Below, piece after piece: positions 1-7,777 of a stretch of DNA of 64,000 nt. The DNA is taken from assembly GCF_017565645.3 (NCBI RefSeq), contig NZ_CP086136.1, positions 4,075,501 through 4,139,500 on the forward strand. The letters run 5' to 3'. Source of the stretch: Bradyrhizobium barranii subsp. barranii. Lineage in GTDB: Bacteria > Pseudomonadota > Alphaproteobacteria > Rhizobiales > Xanthobacteraceae. The first letter of the stretch is position 1. Every line of letters begins with the position of its first letter. Both the position numbers and the translations under genes were made by a program. Below the pieces are notes generated by a model, which saw only the letters and a list, made by a program, of their open reading frames with translations, made no database searches and had not been told where the DNA came from.

Positions 1-686
1 ACGACCAGCAGCACCTGCACATAGAACCCGCCGATGGCGGCGGCGATCGCGCCGCTCAGCGTGATCGCGCGCAGCTTCCAGGCCAGCGTGTTGATGCCTG
101 CGGCTTCTGCCGCAGCCTCGTTCTGCTTGATCGCCAGCAGCGCCATGCCGAAGCGGGATCGCTCGATCACCTGCGTCAGCACGATGGTGGCAAGCATGAT
201 CGCAAGCCCCAGCAGCGTGTAGATGTGGGGATCGGAGAACTGCATATAGGCGATCGGCGCGTCGCGCTTGATCGGAAGCGTCACCTCCTGGAAGCCGAGC
301 CACTCGAACACGTAGAGAATAGCGAGCGGGTAGGCGAGCATCGCGAGCGCGAAGTAGTGGCCCTGGAGGCGGAAGGTCGGGAATCCGATCAGCAGCCCGG
401 CGATGCCGCCGAGCATGGCGGCGACCGGGATCAGCAGCCAGGGGGAGATATCGAAATAGATCTGCCCGAGCGCGGTCGCATAGGCGCCGATCCCAAAGAA
501 AGCGGCGTGGCCGAACGAGATCAGCCCGGTGTAGCCGCTGAGCAGATTCCAGGACAGGCCGAACACTGCCCACACCGGCACCAGCGTCAGGATGAGCTGG
601 TAGTAGGAGTTGGTGACGCCGAGTGAGATCCCGGCGTAAGCGAGCGTGAAGAGCAGGGGAGGCAGCAGTGAACGCATCCGGAGCAT
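1..686 (-). CDS. livM: Branched-chain amino acid-type ABC transporter permease (LivM family), partial
   Basis: The gene runs off the left edge, so the C-terminus is missing; about 228 residues are visible. The N-terminus reads MLRMRSLLPPLL and is followed by hydrophobic segments and the LivM signature NLLSGYTGLISFGHAAFFG (residues about 48-66), then further membrane spans. LivM pairs with LivH to form the inner-membrane channel of HAAT-family importers. The ATG at 684-686 lies two bases after the stop of the livH-like gene, so the two are translated together. The ATPases and binding protein of this system are outside the window. Substrate cannot be read from the sequence; the family moves branched-chain amino acids, amides, urea or aromatic acids. 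Confidence 0.9.
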   Translation of the reverse strand, partial: MLRMRSLLPPLLFTLAYAGISLGVTNSYYQLILTLVPVWAVFGLSWNLLSGYTGLISFGHAAFFGIGAYATALGQIYFDISPWLLIPVAAMLGGIAGLLIGFPTFRLQGHYFALAMLAYPLAILYVFEWLGFQEVTLPIKRDAPIAYMQFSDPHIYTLLGLAIMLATIVLTQVIERSRFGMALLAIKQNEAAAEAAGINTLAWKLRAITLSGAIAAAIGGFYVQVLLV

Positions 687-688
687 GG

Positions 689-1624
689 TCACGTCCTCTC
701 GACCATGCGCCCGAAGAAACCTTGCGGACGGAAGAAGATGATGAGGAGGAAGACGGCGAAGATCGCGGCGTTCTGCAATTGCGTCGGCAGGATCAGCGTG
801 GACATCTGCTGCACGAGCCCGATCGTCATGCCGCCCCAGAAGGCACCGATGATGCTGCCCATGCCGCCGAGCACGACGCCGGCATACATGACGATCACGT
901 ATTCGAGGCCGACGAAGGGGTGGAACGGATAGTTGGTCGCGAGCAGGCCGCCGGCAATCGCGGTGATGCCGCAGCCGAGCGCGAAGGCCGTGCGGTGCGC
1001 GCGGTCGACGTCGATGCCCATATAGGTCGCGGCGGTCGGATTGTCGGCGGCGGCGCGCAGCGACTTGCCGATCCGGGTCCGCGTGATCAGCAGCGAGAGC
1101 AGAATCATGATCGCGAGCGAAACGATCGCGTCGATGCTGCGCGCCTTGTTGAGGAAGATGCTGATGTCGAAGAAGGGAACGAGCTCCCAGGCCGAGCTCG
1201 ACAGCGGCGTACGGATCGAGGCCAGCACCGATCCGAAAACGATCAGGCCGCCATTCTGCAGGATCAGCGCGATGCCGAGCGTCAGGATGAGCTGGGCGTA
1301 ATGCCCTTCGCCTTCCAGCGAGGCGGTGCGTGTACCCGAGACGCGCGAGATCAGGGCCAGATGGACGAAATAGCCGAACACGGCGAGCACGGGGCCGGCC
1401 AGCAGGATGGCCACGAACGGCCCCACCGTGTTGCCGAACAGCGCCTGGATGCCGGCGGCGGTGAAGAGATAGAAGGCGGCATACATGCCGAGCATCATGA
1501 AATCGCCATGGGCGAAGTTGATGACGCGCATGACGCCGAAGATCAGGCCGAGCCCGACACACATCAGGCCGTAGACGGCGCCGATCAAAAGGCCCGCAGC
1601 GAGCGCTTGAAAGAAGCCTTCCAT
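689..1624 (-). CDS. livH: Branched-chain amino acid-type ABC transporter permease (LivH family)
   Basis: This 311-residue integral membrane protein has the LivH N-terminal pattern GLMCVGLGLIFGVMRVINFA, then NFAHGDFMMLG and a run of about eight hydrophobic segments. An open frame continues upstream to 1897, but the family's usual N-terminus begins at the ATG at 1622-1624 (MEGFFQALAAGLLIG) and the upstream residues do not look like a LivH protein. It forms the second channel subunit with the partial LivM that follows two bases later. The neighbouring MmgE/PrpD and dehydrogenase genes point to a carboxylate or amino-acid-like substrate, which is inference. Confidence 0.92.
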   Translation of the reverse strand: MEGFFQALAAGLLIGAVYGLMCVGLGLIFGVMRVINFAHGDFMMLGMYAAFYLFTAAGIQALFGNTVGPFVAILLAGPVLAVFGYFVHLALISRVSGTRTASLEGEGHYAQLILTLGIALILQNGGLIVFGSVLASIRTPLSSSAWELVPFFDISIFLNKARSIDAIVSLAIMILLSLLITRTRIGKSLRAAADNPTAATYMGIDVDRAHRTAFALGCGITAIAGGLLATNYPFHPFVGLEYVIVMYAGVVLGGMGSIIGAFWGGMTIGLVQQMSTLILPTQLQNAAIFAVFLLIIFFRPQGFFGRMVERT

Positions 1625-1736
1625 CAGCCCCGCCTCCGCGCGGCGCGAGCGCCGGCTTGCTGGCGATTGTGCGCCGTCGGCACTGCTAGGCTGGTCTCCC
1701 GGTCGACCATGTTTCCCCCGTATTGTTTGGCATTTC

Positions 1737-3131
1737 TTATGATGCCGATCGTAAAACTCGTTCCGGCGCATCCAGACGACACCGCGCTGCGATGTCGCCG
1801 GCATTGCCGAGCTGCTCGCAGCCGTCGATGAGTTGCTCGAGCCGGTGCGCGCGATCGTCGCCAAGGACTCTGGTTGCGGCGGCGCGGAAGCGCGCACGAA
1901 TATCTGAAGGCGTTGCGGCGATGACGTCGGGCAAAGCGTGCCGGATCGTCCGGCCGCTGCGCAGATGCACGGTCACCTCTGCGCCCTGCTTGCCGGGGAA
2001 GGCGGCGGTGAAGCCTGGATCTGCCCCGAGATCGGTGACCGCGACCAGGCGAATGATGTCGGCATCATCGAGTTCGGAATAGTTCTCTTCCTCGATCTCG
2101 CCCCGCGTCAGCGTCGCAGCAACGCTGAAGGGAATGCTCATCTTGGCCTGAAGCGCGTTGCGATAGGGCCCCATGGAGTCGCAGCCGGGATAGCGAACGG
2201 CGGCATCGGGTGCGCGAATGATGACGCGGTCGATCTCCTCAGTGCTGGCGAGCTCGTGCGAGACGCGAAGCGCTGCTTGGGCCGCGGTCTGCGCGAAATT
2301 GCAGGCCGGGACCGGCTTGTTGTAGACGGCCATGATCTCGCTCTCGCCATCGGGGAAGAGCGTGATGCTGTCGGGCGCGGCCTGGCGGCGATAGGCGGCG
2401 AACAGGCCGGCTTCGCCCTCCAGTATGGTTTCCGAGCCGAATGCGCCGGCCGCGGCAAGACCGATCGCCTTGATGGCGTTGCTGGAGGCAAAGCCGGGAT
2501 GAAAATACATGTCGGAGCCGCCGGCATGCGGCCACTCGTTCAGCCCGCTGGACGTATTGGCCGCGATCGCGACGGCGCTGGTTGCGGCGTCCTCGGAGAG
2601 GCCAAGCGCGAAACTTCCCGCCAGCGCCGCGCCCGGAGGTGCGACCAGCCCAGTCGGGCGATAGAGGCGTGCGAGGTCGGAGGTCAGGAGCGCGCGGCCG
2701 ATCCGCGCGCCGGTCTCATAGCCGATGATGGCGGCAGCGAGCAGCCTGGCTCCGTGCAGCGGCGTCTGCTCCGACAGCGCGAGCAGCGTCGGCCAGATCA
2801 CGACGCCGTGGTGCGCGATGCTGGCCGCGTGCATGTCTTCGCGGACGAGACCATGCCCCATCACGGCGTTGGCAAAGGCGGCATCGGCCGACGAGGAGAG
2901 TTGTGACGTCCCGATGATCGTTGCAGTGCCGCCGGCTTGTGCGATCGCAACCGCCTGACGGCTCCAGGGATGCTGGCCCGCCTCGAAGGCGCAGGACAAG
3001 AAGTCGAGCAGGCAGAGCTTTGCCTTCGCGACGACCTCCGGCCCGAAATCTCCAAGATCAAGCGCAAGCACGCTCCGCGCCATCTGGCGCGCGAGCGAGA
3101 CCTTGCCTGATCCGGTCGGGCCGATCGTCAT
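1737..3131 (-). CDS. MmgE/PrpD family protein
   Basis: The 464-residue product matches the MmgE/PrpD family (2-methylcitrate dehydratase, iminodisuccinate epimerase and relatives) over its full length. Recognisable landmarks are the LLDFLSCAFEAG segment near residue 45, NAVMGHGLVREDMH near 90 (family consensus has a D-D-x-H type cluster here), the ASSNAIKAIGLAA region near 215 and the C-terminal PGKQGAEVTVHLRSGR stretch. A second MmgE/PrpD gene lies divergently at 4282-5658; the two are paralogues, not duplicates in sequence. The family catalyses dehydration or isomerisation of small hydroxy-carboxylates, and the exact reaction cannot be assigned. The first about 15 residues are atypical, so the true start may be a little further in. 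Confidence 0.88.
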   Translation of the reverse strand: MTIGPTGSGKVSLARQMARSVLALDLGDFGPEVVAKAKLCLLDFLSCAFEAGQHPWSRQAVAIAQAGGTATIIGTSQLSSSADAAFANAVMGHGLVREDMHAASIAHHGVVIWPTLLALSEQTPLHGARLLAAAIIGYETGARIGRALLTSDLARLYRPTGLVAPPGAALAGSFALGLSEDAATSAVAIAANTSSGLNEWPHAGGSDMYFHPGFASSNAIKAIGLAAAGAFGSETILEGEAGLFAAYRRQAAPDSITLFPDGESEIMAVYNKPVPACNFAQTAAQAALRVSHELASTEEIDRVIIRAPDAAVRYPGCDSMGPYRNALQAKMSIPFSVAATLTRGEIEEENYSELDDADIIRLVAVTDLGADPGFTAAFPGKQGAEVTVHLRSGRTIRHALPDVIAATPSDIRARFRAAATRVLGDDRAHRLEQLIDGCEQLGNAGDIAARCRLDAPERVLRSAS

Positions 3132-3161
3132 CGCAATCGCTCTCCCTGAAGGCTTGCGTGA

Positions 3162-4055
3162 TCAGCCGCGCATCTCGACCCCGGCCCACTCCTCGAGCAC
3201 CTTGGCGATCGAGGTGAAGTCGGACGACGCGCCATACTTGGCGTTGGTGATCGCGAGCATCTGCCGCACCACCGCGCCGCAGACCATCGGCACGCCCATG
3301 GCCTCGGCCTCGTCGACGCAGAGCCGGACGTCCTTGTAGGAAAGGCCGGTGGCGAAGCCGAAATCGAACGTGCCGGGCAGCACCGCGCGGGGGAACTTGT
3401 CTTCGGACGCGCTGTTGCGGCCGCTGCTGGCGTTGATGATGTCGATCAGCACTTTTGCGTTGACGCCGCCCTTGACGCCCATCGCGACGGCTTCGGACGT
3501 GATGACCAGCGCCGCGGCCGCCATCAGGTTGTTGGCGAGCTTGGCCGTCTGTGCCACGCCGGGCTTGTCACCGGTGTAGAACAGCTTGCCGAAATTCTTC
3601 AGGATCGGCTGCACGGTCTCGTAGGTCGCCTGCGGGCAGGACACCATCACGGCCAGCGTGCCGTTGACGGCGCCCTTGATGCCGCCGCTCACGGGCGCAT
3701 CGACCAGCGTCATGCCTTTGGCCTTCAGGCCTTCGGCAACGATCTTCGCGGCGCCGGGACCCGAGGTCGAGAGATCGATGACGATCTTGGCGCGGTTGCC
3801 GCTGCTGATACCGTCTTGTCCGAGCGTGACGGCCTTGACGATGTCGGGCGTCGGCAGGCTGGCGAGCACGATATCGGCGCGCGAGGCGACGTCGGCCGGC
3901 GATTTGCCGAGCTGCGCGCCGCGCTTGACCAGCGGCTGGGTTGCATCAGCTTGCGTGTCATAGATCACGAGCGAATAGCCCGCGTCGATCAATCGCCCCG
4001 CCATGGGGCCGCCCATGCGGCCCGTGCCGATTACGCCGAGAATCTCTCCCGCCAT
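3162..4055 (-). CDS. NAD(P)-dependent oxidoreductase of the 3-hydroxyisobutyrate dehydrogenase family
   Basis: This 297-residue protein begins with a Rossmann motif (GVIGTGRMGGPMAGRLIDAG). It carries the family substrate-binding motif VDAPVSGG near residue 137 and the catalytic-lysine region KLANNLMAAA near residue 170. Length and order match beta-hydroxyacid dehydrogenases (3-hydroxyisobutyrate, tartronate semialdehyde or 2-hydroxy-3-oxopropionate reductases). It is the first gene of the leftward set and diverges from the MmgE/PrpD gene at 4282 across a short region that holds a palindromic candidate operator. It probably oxidises or reduces the hydroxyacid handled by the MmgE/PrpD enzyme; the substrate is not known. 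Confidence 0.92.
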   Translation of the reverse strand: MAGEILGVIGTGRMGGPMAGRLIDAGYSLVIYDTQADATQPLVKRGAQLGKSPADVASRADIVLASLPTPDIVKAVTLGQDGISSGNRAKIVIDLSTSGPGAAKIVAEGLKAKGMTLVDAPVSGGIKGAVNGTLAVMVSCPQATYETVQPILKNFGKLFYTGDKPGVAQTAKLANNLMAAAALVITSEAVAMGVKGGVNAKVLIDIINASSGRNSASEDKFPRAVLPGTFDFGFATGLSYKDVRLCVDEAEAMGVPMVCGAVVRQMLAITNAKYGASSDFTSIAKVLEEWAGVEMRG

Positions 4056-4191
4056 CGTCTACTCCCTGTCGCGCGACCCGTGACGGGCGCGCCTTCTTGA
4101 TCTCGTTGGTCAAACGCTTTCGCCGGCCGGCCTTCTCGGCCGCCGTCGTCGTGGCAGCGGGATCCCGCGCCAACGGGCCGGATTGTTATGA

Positions 4192-4202
4192 TTGTCAGAC
4201 AA
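4192..4202. promoter_or_regulatory. Candidate GntR/FCD operator (TTGTCAGACAA palindrome)
   Basis: The 11-base palindrome TTGTC-A-GACAA sits between the divergent genes starting at 4055 and 4282. FCD-type GntR regulators commonly bind short TTGT-N-ACAA palindromes, and a GntR/FCD regulator is encoded at 6998-7726 in the same cluster. The link between the two is inference. An open frame with a TTG start begins inside this element, which argues against that TTG as the true start of the downstream gene. Confidence 0.5.
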
Positions 4203-4281
4203 GCTGTCAAGCATAACATTTGGGGTCGACAGTTTGCCGCGGATCGTCATATGGTCCGGGAAAACGAGGAAGACGCCCCGC

Positions 4282-5658
4282 GTGCCGCAAGCTTCAATTC
4301 CGAGTGTGAGCAAGACGCTCGCCGATTTCGTCGCGTCCTCGTCGTGGGCGGACGTGGAGGCGCAGAGCCCTGAGGCGAAGCGATCGATCCTCAATTTCTT
4401 TGCGACCGCGCTCGGCTCCGCACGCGATCCGGTGGTCACGGCCGCGATGCGCACGCTGTCGCCGTTCAGCGGCGCCGCGACATCGACAATCATCGGCCAT
4501 TCGCAGTCCATGGACGCGCTGTGCGCGTCGTTTCTCAATGCCATCTCGGCGAATCTGCTCGACTTCGACGACACGCATCCTGAAACGATCATCCATCCGG
4601 CCGCGCCGGTCGCCGCGCCGATATTGGCGCTGGCAGAGACGCGCAAGCTGACGGGGCGCGCGGTGCTGACCGCGTTTATCCTTGGCGTGGATGTGGAGTG
4701 CCGCATCGGCAATGCAGTCTCGCCGCGTCATTATGCCCGCGGCTGGCACATCACCTCGACCTGCGGGATTTTTGGCGCTGCGGCGGCGTGCGCGAAGCTG
4801 TTGGGCCTGCCCGCGGAAGGGATTGCGAACGCGATCGGACTTGCGGCGAGCCAGTCGGCCGGCAATGTCGAGAATCTGCCAAGCGCCGCCAAGAATGTCA
4901 GCGTCGGCAATGCCGCACGTAACGGGTTGTTCGCCGCGCTGCTTGCGCAGCAGGGCTATGAGGCTGCGCCCCACGCCATCGAAGGTCCGCTCGGCTGGGC
5001 GCGTACCATGGGGGATGAGCCGGATCTCGCCCGCATGCTCGATGGCCTCGGAAAGACCTGGGAGATCGCGAAGAGCACCTACAAGCCCTATCCCGCCGGC
5101 ATCGTGTTCCATTCGGTCATCGACGCCTGCCTGCTGTTGCGCGAACGAATTGGACGACGCGTTGACCGGATCGAGTCGGTGACAGTGCAGGGCTCGGCAC
5201 TGCTGCTCGCGCGCGGTGATCGCCCCGTGAACAACGAGCGCGATGCGCGCGTCAGCATCCATCATTGCGTGGCTTGCGGACTGTTGCTCGGCGCGGCCGG
5301 TGTGGCCGAGTTCGCGCAGGAGACCGTGGTCCGGCCCGATATCGTGCGGCTGCGGCAGAAGGTGAGGGCGGAGCTTGATGCTCAGATGCCCGACGGCGCT
5401 GCGCGCGTCACCTTGCGCCTGTCGTCTGGTGAAATTCTCACAGAGACCGTGACTTCGCCGCGCGGCAGCCGGGCTGCGCCGCTTACAGACGGCGATCTCG
5501 AGGCCAAGCTGCGCGAAGGCGTGCGGACCGATCGAAGTGACTGGGACGCGGACCGCGTCATCGACGCAGTCTGGCGGCTCGACGCGGCGGATGACGTCGG
5601 CGCGCTGCTGCAATCACTGCGGCCGCCATCGGCGTCGCGCCAAACAATTTCCAACTAG
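4282..5658 (+). CDS. MmgE/PrpD family protein (second paralogue)
   Basis: A second MmgE/PrpD protein, about 458 residues from the GTG at 4282. Typical blocks are TLADFV near the N-terminus, the segment LLDFDDTHPETIIHPAAPVA (D-D-T-H cluster), ASQSAGNVENLPSAAKNV and a YPAGIVFHSVIDACL block. The open frame extends to a TTG at 4192, but that TTG lies in a palindromic regulatory site and the extra 30 residues are not family-like. A GAGGA sequence at 4266-4270 lies 11 bases before the GTG, and a further GTG at 4306 is also possible. It leads the rightward set with the PcaC-like and lactonase genes, consistent with catabolism of a cyclic or dicarboxylic acid. Confidence 0.87.
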   Translation: MPQASIPSVSKTLADFVASSSWADVEAQSPEAKRSILNFFATALGSARDPVVTAAMRTLSPFSGAATSTIIGHSQSMDALCASFLNAISANLLDFDDTHPETIIHPAAPVAAPILALAETRKLTGRAVLTAFILGVDVECRIGNAVSPRHYARGWHITSTCGIFGAAAACAKLLGLPAEGIANAIGLAASQSAGNVENLPSAAKNVSVGNAARNGLFAALLAQQGYEAAPHAIEGPLGWARTMGDEPDLARMLDGLGKTWEIAKSTYKPYPAGIVFHSVIDACLLLRERIGRRVDRIESVTVQGSALLLARGDRPVNNERDARVSIHHCVACGLLLGAAGVAEFAQETVVRPDIVRLRQKVRAELDAQMPDGAARVTLRLSSGEILTETVTSPRGSRAAPLTDGDLEAKLREGVRTDRSDWDADRVIDAVWRLDAADDVGALLQSLRPPSASRQTISN

Positions 5659-5686
5659 AATCTCTCAAGACCGGAAAGGGACGATC

Positions 5687-6073
5687 ATGAGCAAGACCGA
5701 ACTGTTCGAAAAGGGCCTCAAGGTTCGTAAAGAGGTGCTGGGCGAGGACTACGTCAACAAGTCGATCGCCGGTGCCGACGAGTTCACGCGCACGATGGCG
5801 GAGTGGTCGACCGAATTCTGCTGGGGCGCGCTGTGGACGCGGCCCGGCGTCGACCGCCGCACGCGCTCGATCGTCAATCTGGCGATGCTGGGCGCACTGA
5901 ACCGCCCGCACGAACTGAAGCTGCACGTCAAGGGCGCCCTGAAGAACGGGCTGACCAAGGAGGAGATCAAGGAGATCCTGCTCCAGGTCGCGGTCTATTG
6001 CGGCGTGCCCGCCGGCATCGACGCCTTCCGCAACGCGCGCGAGGCCTTCAACGAGGTCGACGCGGGGTCCTGA
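5687..6073 (+). CDS. pcaC: Carboxymuconolactone decarboxylase family protein, PcaC-like
   Basis: The 128-residue protein resembles 4-carboxymuconolactone decarboxylase over its length: LFEKGLKVRKEVLG near the start, EFCWGALWTRPGVDRRTRS in the middle and EEIKEILLQVAVYCGVPAG toward the end. PcaC decarboxylates gamma-carboxymuconolactone in the protocatechuate branch of the beta-ketoadipate pathway, but many relatives with this fold have other roles and no other pca genes are visible here. The ATG at 5687 is preceded by GGAAAGGG at 5672-5679. It follows the MmgE/PrpD gene by about 30 bases and probably shares its transcript. The pcaC symbol marks family resemblance, not proven function. Confidence 0.82.
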   Translation: MSKTELFEKGLKVRKEVLGEDYVNKSIAGADEFTRTMAEWSTEFCWGALWTRPGVDRRTRSIVNLAMLGALNRPHELKLHVKGALKNGLTKEEIKEILLQVAVYCGVPAGIDAFRNAREAFNEVDAGS

Positions 6074-6094
6074 GTCCGCTTGATTGGAAGCCCC

Positions 6095-6928
6095 ATGGCT
6101 GACCCGGAATACGAGCTCTTCGCCATCCGCTATGCAACGCGGGATGCCCAGCGGAGCGAGCACTTCATCGGCGGCGACCCGCATGACGGACCGATGCCGA
6201 TGGACTATTTCATGTGGCTGGCGAAGGGAGAGGGGCGTACCTTCGTCATCGACACCGGGTTCAACGCCGAAATCGCAAAGCAGCGCAGGCGAACATTCCT
6301 GCGCTGCCCGGTGGAGACGCTTGCCGCGTTCGATATCGACGTGGCCGACGTCAAGGATGTGATCCTCACGCATCTGCACTACGACCACGCCGGCAATTTC
6401 GACCGGTTTCCGAATGCGCGGTTTCATCTTCAGGAGCGCGAGCTCGCATACGCCACCGGGCGCTATATGCAGTATCCGAGGCTGTCGCATTCCTTCGAGG
6501 TCGAGGACGTCTGCGGGATCGTGCGGCTGAGCTATGCGCGCCGGGTGCTGTTCTACGACGGCGACGCCGAGATCGCGCCCGGACTGACGGTCCACGCGGC
6601 CGGCGGACATTCAGCCGGTCTTCAGTTCGTCCGCGTCAACACGCGCCGCGGCCCGGTCGTGCTCGCCTCCGACGTCAGTCATTTCTACGAGAACATGATG
6701 AGCGAGCGTCCGTTCACGACAGCATTTCATGTCGGTGACATGCTGGTGGGCTTTGACAAGCTGCGAGCCGCGGCGCCGGACGCGGACCATATCGTTCCCG
6801 GCCATGATCCGCTCGTCATGAAGCTCTACCCGGCGCCAGGCCCGGATTTGAAGGGTGTAGCGGTTCGTCTCGACGTGGCGCCATCCAGGGCCGTGCATTC
6901 CCAGGACGTTGGGCAAGGCGTAGCGTAA
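6095..6928 (+). CDS. Metallo-beta-lactamase-fold hydrolase, N-acyl-homoserine lactonase-like
   Basis: The 277-residue protein carries the zinc-binding motif THLHYDHAG (H93, H95, D97, H98) plus later ligands in VHAAGGHSAG (near residue 200) and LASDVSH (near residue 222) and IVPGHDP (near 262), the AiiA/AttM arrangement. The ATG at 6095 follows GGAAG at 6086-6090; a TTG at 6080 is less likely. AttM-type enzymes open gamma-butyrolactone or N-acyl-homoserine lactone rings. Placed directly after a carboxymuconolactone-type gene, a role in opening a catabolic lactone is more natural than quorum quenching, which is inference. A second protein of this type is at 25205-26053. Confidence 0.9.
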   Translation: MADPEYELFAIRYATRDAQRSEHFIGGDPHDGPMPMDYFMWLAKGEGRTFVIDTGFNAEIAKQRRRTFLRCPVETLAAFDIDVADVKDVILTHLHYDHAGNFDRFPNARFHLQERELAYATGRYMQYPRLSHSFEVEDVCGIVRLSYARRVLFYDGDAEIAPGLTVHAAGGHSAGLQFVRVNTRRGPVVLASDVSHFYENMMSERPFTTAFHVGDMLVGFDKLRAAAPDADHIVPGHDPLVMKLYPAPGPDLKGVAVRLDVAPSRAVHSQDVGQGVA

Positions 6929-6940
6929 CCTAGGCTAGAA

Positions 6941-6959
6941 AAAATCGATTTTCGATTTT
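6941..6959. promoter_or_regulatory. 19-bp inverted repeat upstream of the GntR gene, candidate operator
   Basis: AAAATCGA and TCGATTTT are perfect 8-base arms separated by TTT. The site lies between the stop of the lactonase gene (6928) and the start of the GntR regulator (6998), where autoregulatory GntR sites are usually found. It is A/T-rich in a G/C-rich neighbourhood. Binding by the adjacent regulator is inference. Confidence 0.5.
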
Positions 6960-6997
6960 CTGTTGACCCGCGGCCGCCGCCTTGCAATCATCCGACC

Positions 6998-7726
6998 ATG
7001 GGTCCGCTTCAGTTCCAGTTGTCCGGAAGCCCCGGGGATGGTCCGCGCAGCCTGACGTCGGCGCTGCACGAACGTTTGCGCGCCGACATCCTGGCGACGC
7101 GGCTGCCTCCGGGCCAGAAGCTGCATATCGCGGGGCTCGCCAAACAGTTTTCCGTGAGCCTCGCCGCCGTGCGCGAGGCGCTGTCGCGACTTGTCGCGGA
7201 CGGGCTCGTGCAGGCGTCGGACCAGCGTGGCTTTCGCGTGAGCCCGGTGTCGCTCGCCGATCTTGCCGACGTGACGCAGACCCGCATCGACATCGAGGGG
7301 CTTGCGCTCCGTCGCTCGATCGAGCGGGGCGATGAGGCCTGGCTCGCATCGGTGAAATCCGCCTGGGCGGATTTGAAGGCCGTTCCCCATCGTTATCCCG
7401 ACGATCCGACCGTGCACTACGAGGAGTGGGTGATCCGTCACCGCATCTTCCATCGTGCGCTGGTCAACGCGTGCGGCTCGCCATGGCTGCTCGGCTTCCG
7501 CGACGTGCTGCACGAGCAGAGCGAGCGTTATCGCCGCCTCTCGATCCGGCGAGAGGCCGGTGGCAAGCCACGCAACGTCGAAGCCGAACACAAGGCGATC
7601 GTCGCCGCCGTGATCAGGCGCGATGCGGATGCGGCAGTTCGCGCCTTGTCAAAGCACTTCGGCACCACCAAAGAATTCGTCGAGCTCGCCGCCTCTCGCA
7701 TTGCGGAGGTGAGCCGTACGACCTGA
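6998..7726 (+). CDS. GntR family transcriptional regulator, FadR/FCD subfamily
   Basis: The 242-residue product has an N-terminal winged helix (LTSALHERLRADILATRLPPG, then AAVREALSRLVADGLVQ and GFRVSPVS, residues about 14-80). It is followed by an all-helical FCD effector domain (residues about 90-230) with the pattern TQTRIDIEGLALRRSIE and a C-terminal EHKAIVAAVIRRDADAA segment. FCD regulators sense small carboxylates and usually repress a neighbouring catabolic operon. It is flanked by two inverted repeats (6941-6959 and 7730-7743) and sits between the lactonase gene and the importer operon, so it probably controls one or both. Confidence 0.93.
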   Translation: MGPLQFQLSGSPGDGPRSLTSALHERLRADILATRLPPGQKLHIAGLAKQFSVSLAAVREALSRLVADGLVQASDQRGFRVSPVSLADLADVTQTRIDIEGLALRRSIERGDEAWLASVKSAWADLKAVPHRYPDDPTVHYEEWVIRHRIFHRALVNACGSPWLLGFRDVLHEQSERYRRLSIRREAGGKPRNVEAEHKAIVAAVIRRDADAAVRALSKHFGTTKEFVELAASRIAEVSRTT

Positions 7727-7729
7727 CGT

Positions 7730-7743
7730 CCGGAAAATTCCGG
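7730..7743. promoter_or_regulatory. Perfect 14-bp palindrome before the importer operon
   Basis: CCGGAA-AA-TTCCGG lies four bases after the GntR stop and 35 bases before the importer's first start codon. It could be an operator or a short hairpin; there is no T-run, so it does not look like an intrinsic terminator. Confidence 0.35.
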
Positions 7744-7777
7744 CACACAAAAAACAGAGACCGGGAGGAAACCAATA

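Noticed and set aside
6095..6928. Dedicated quorum-quenching lactonase
   Set aside because: The fold fits, but no AHL synthase or LuxR-type AHL receptor is nearby and the gene lies in a catabolic operon, so a catabolic lactonase is more likely.
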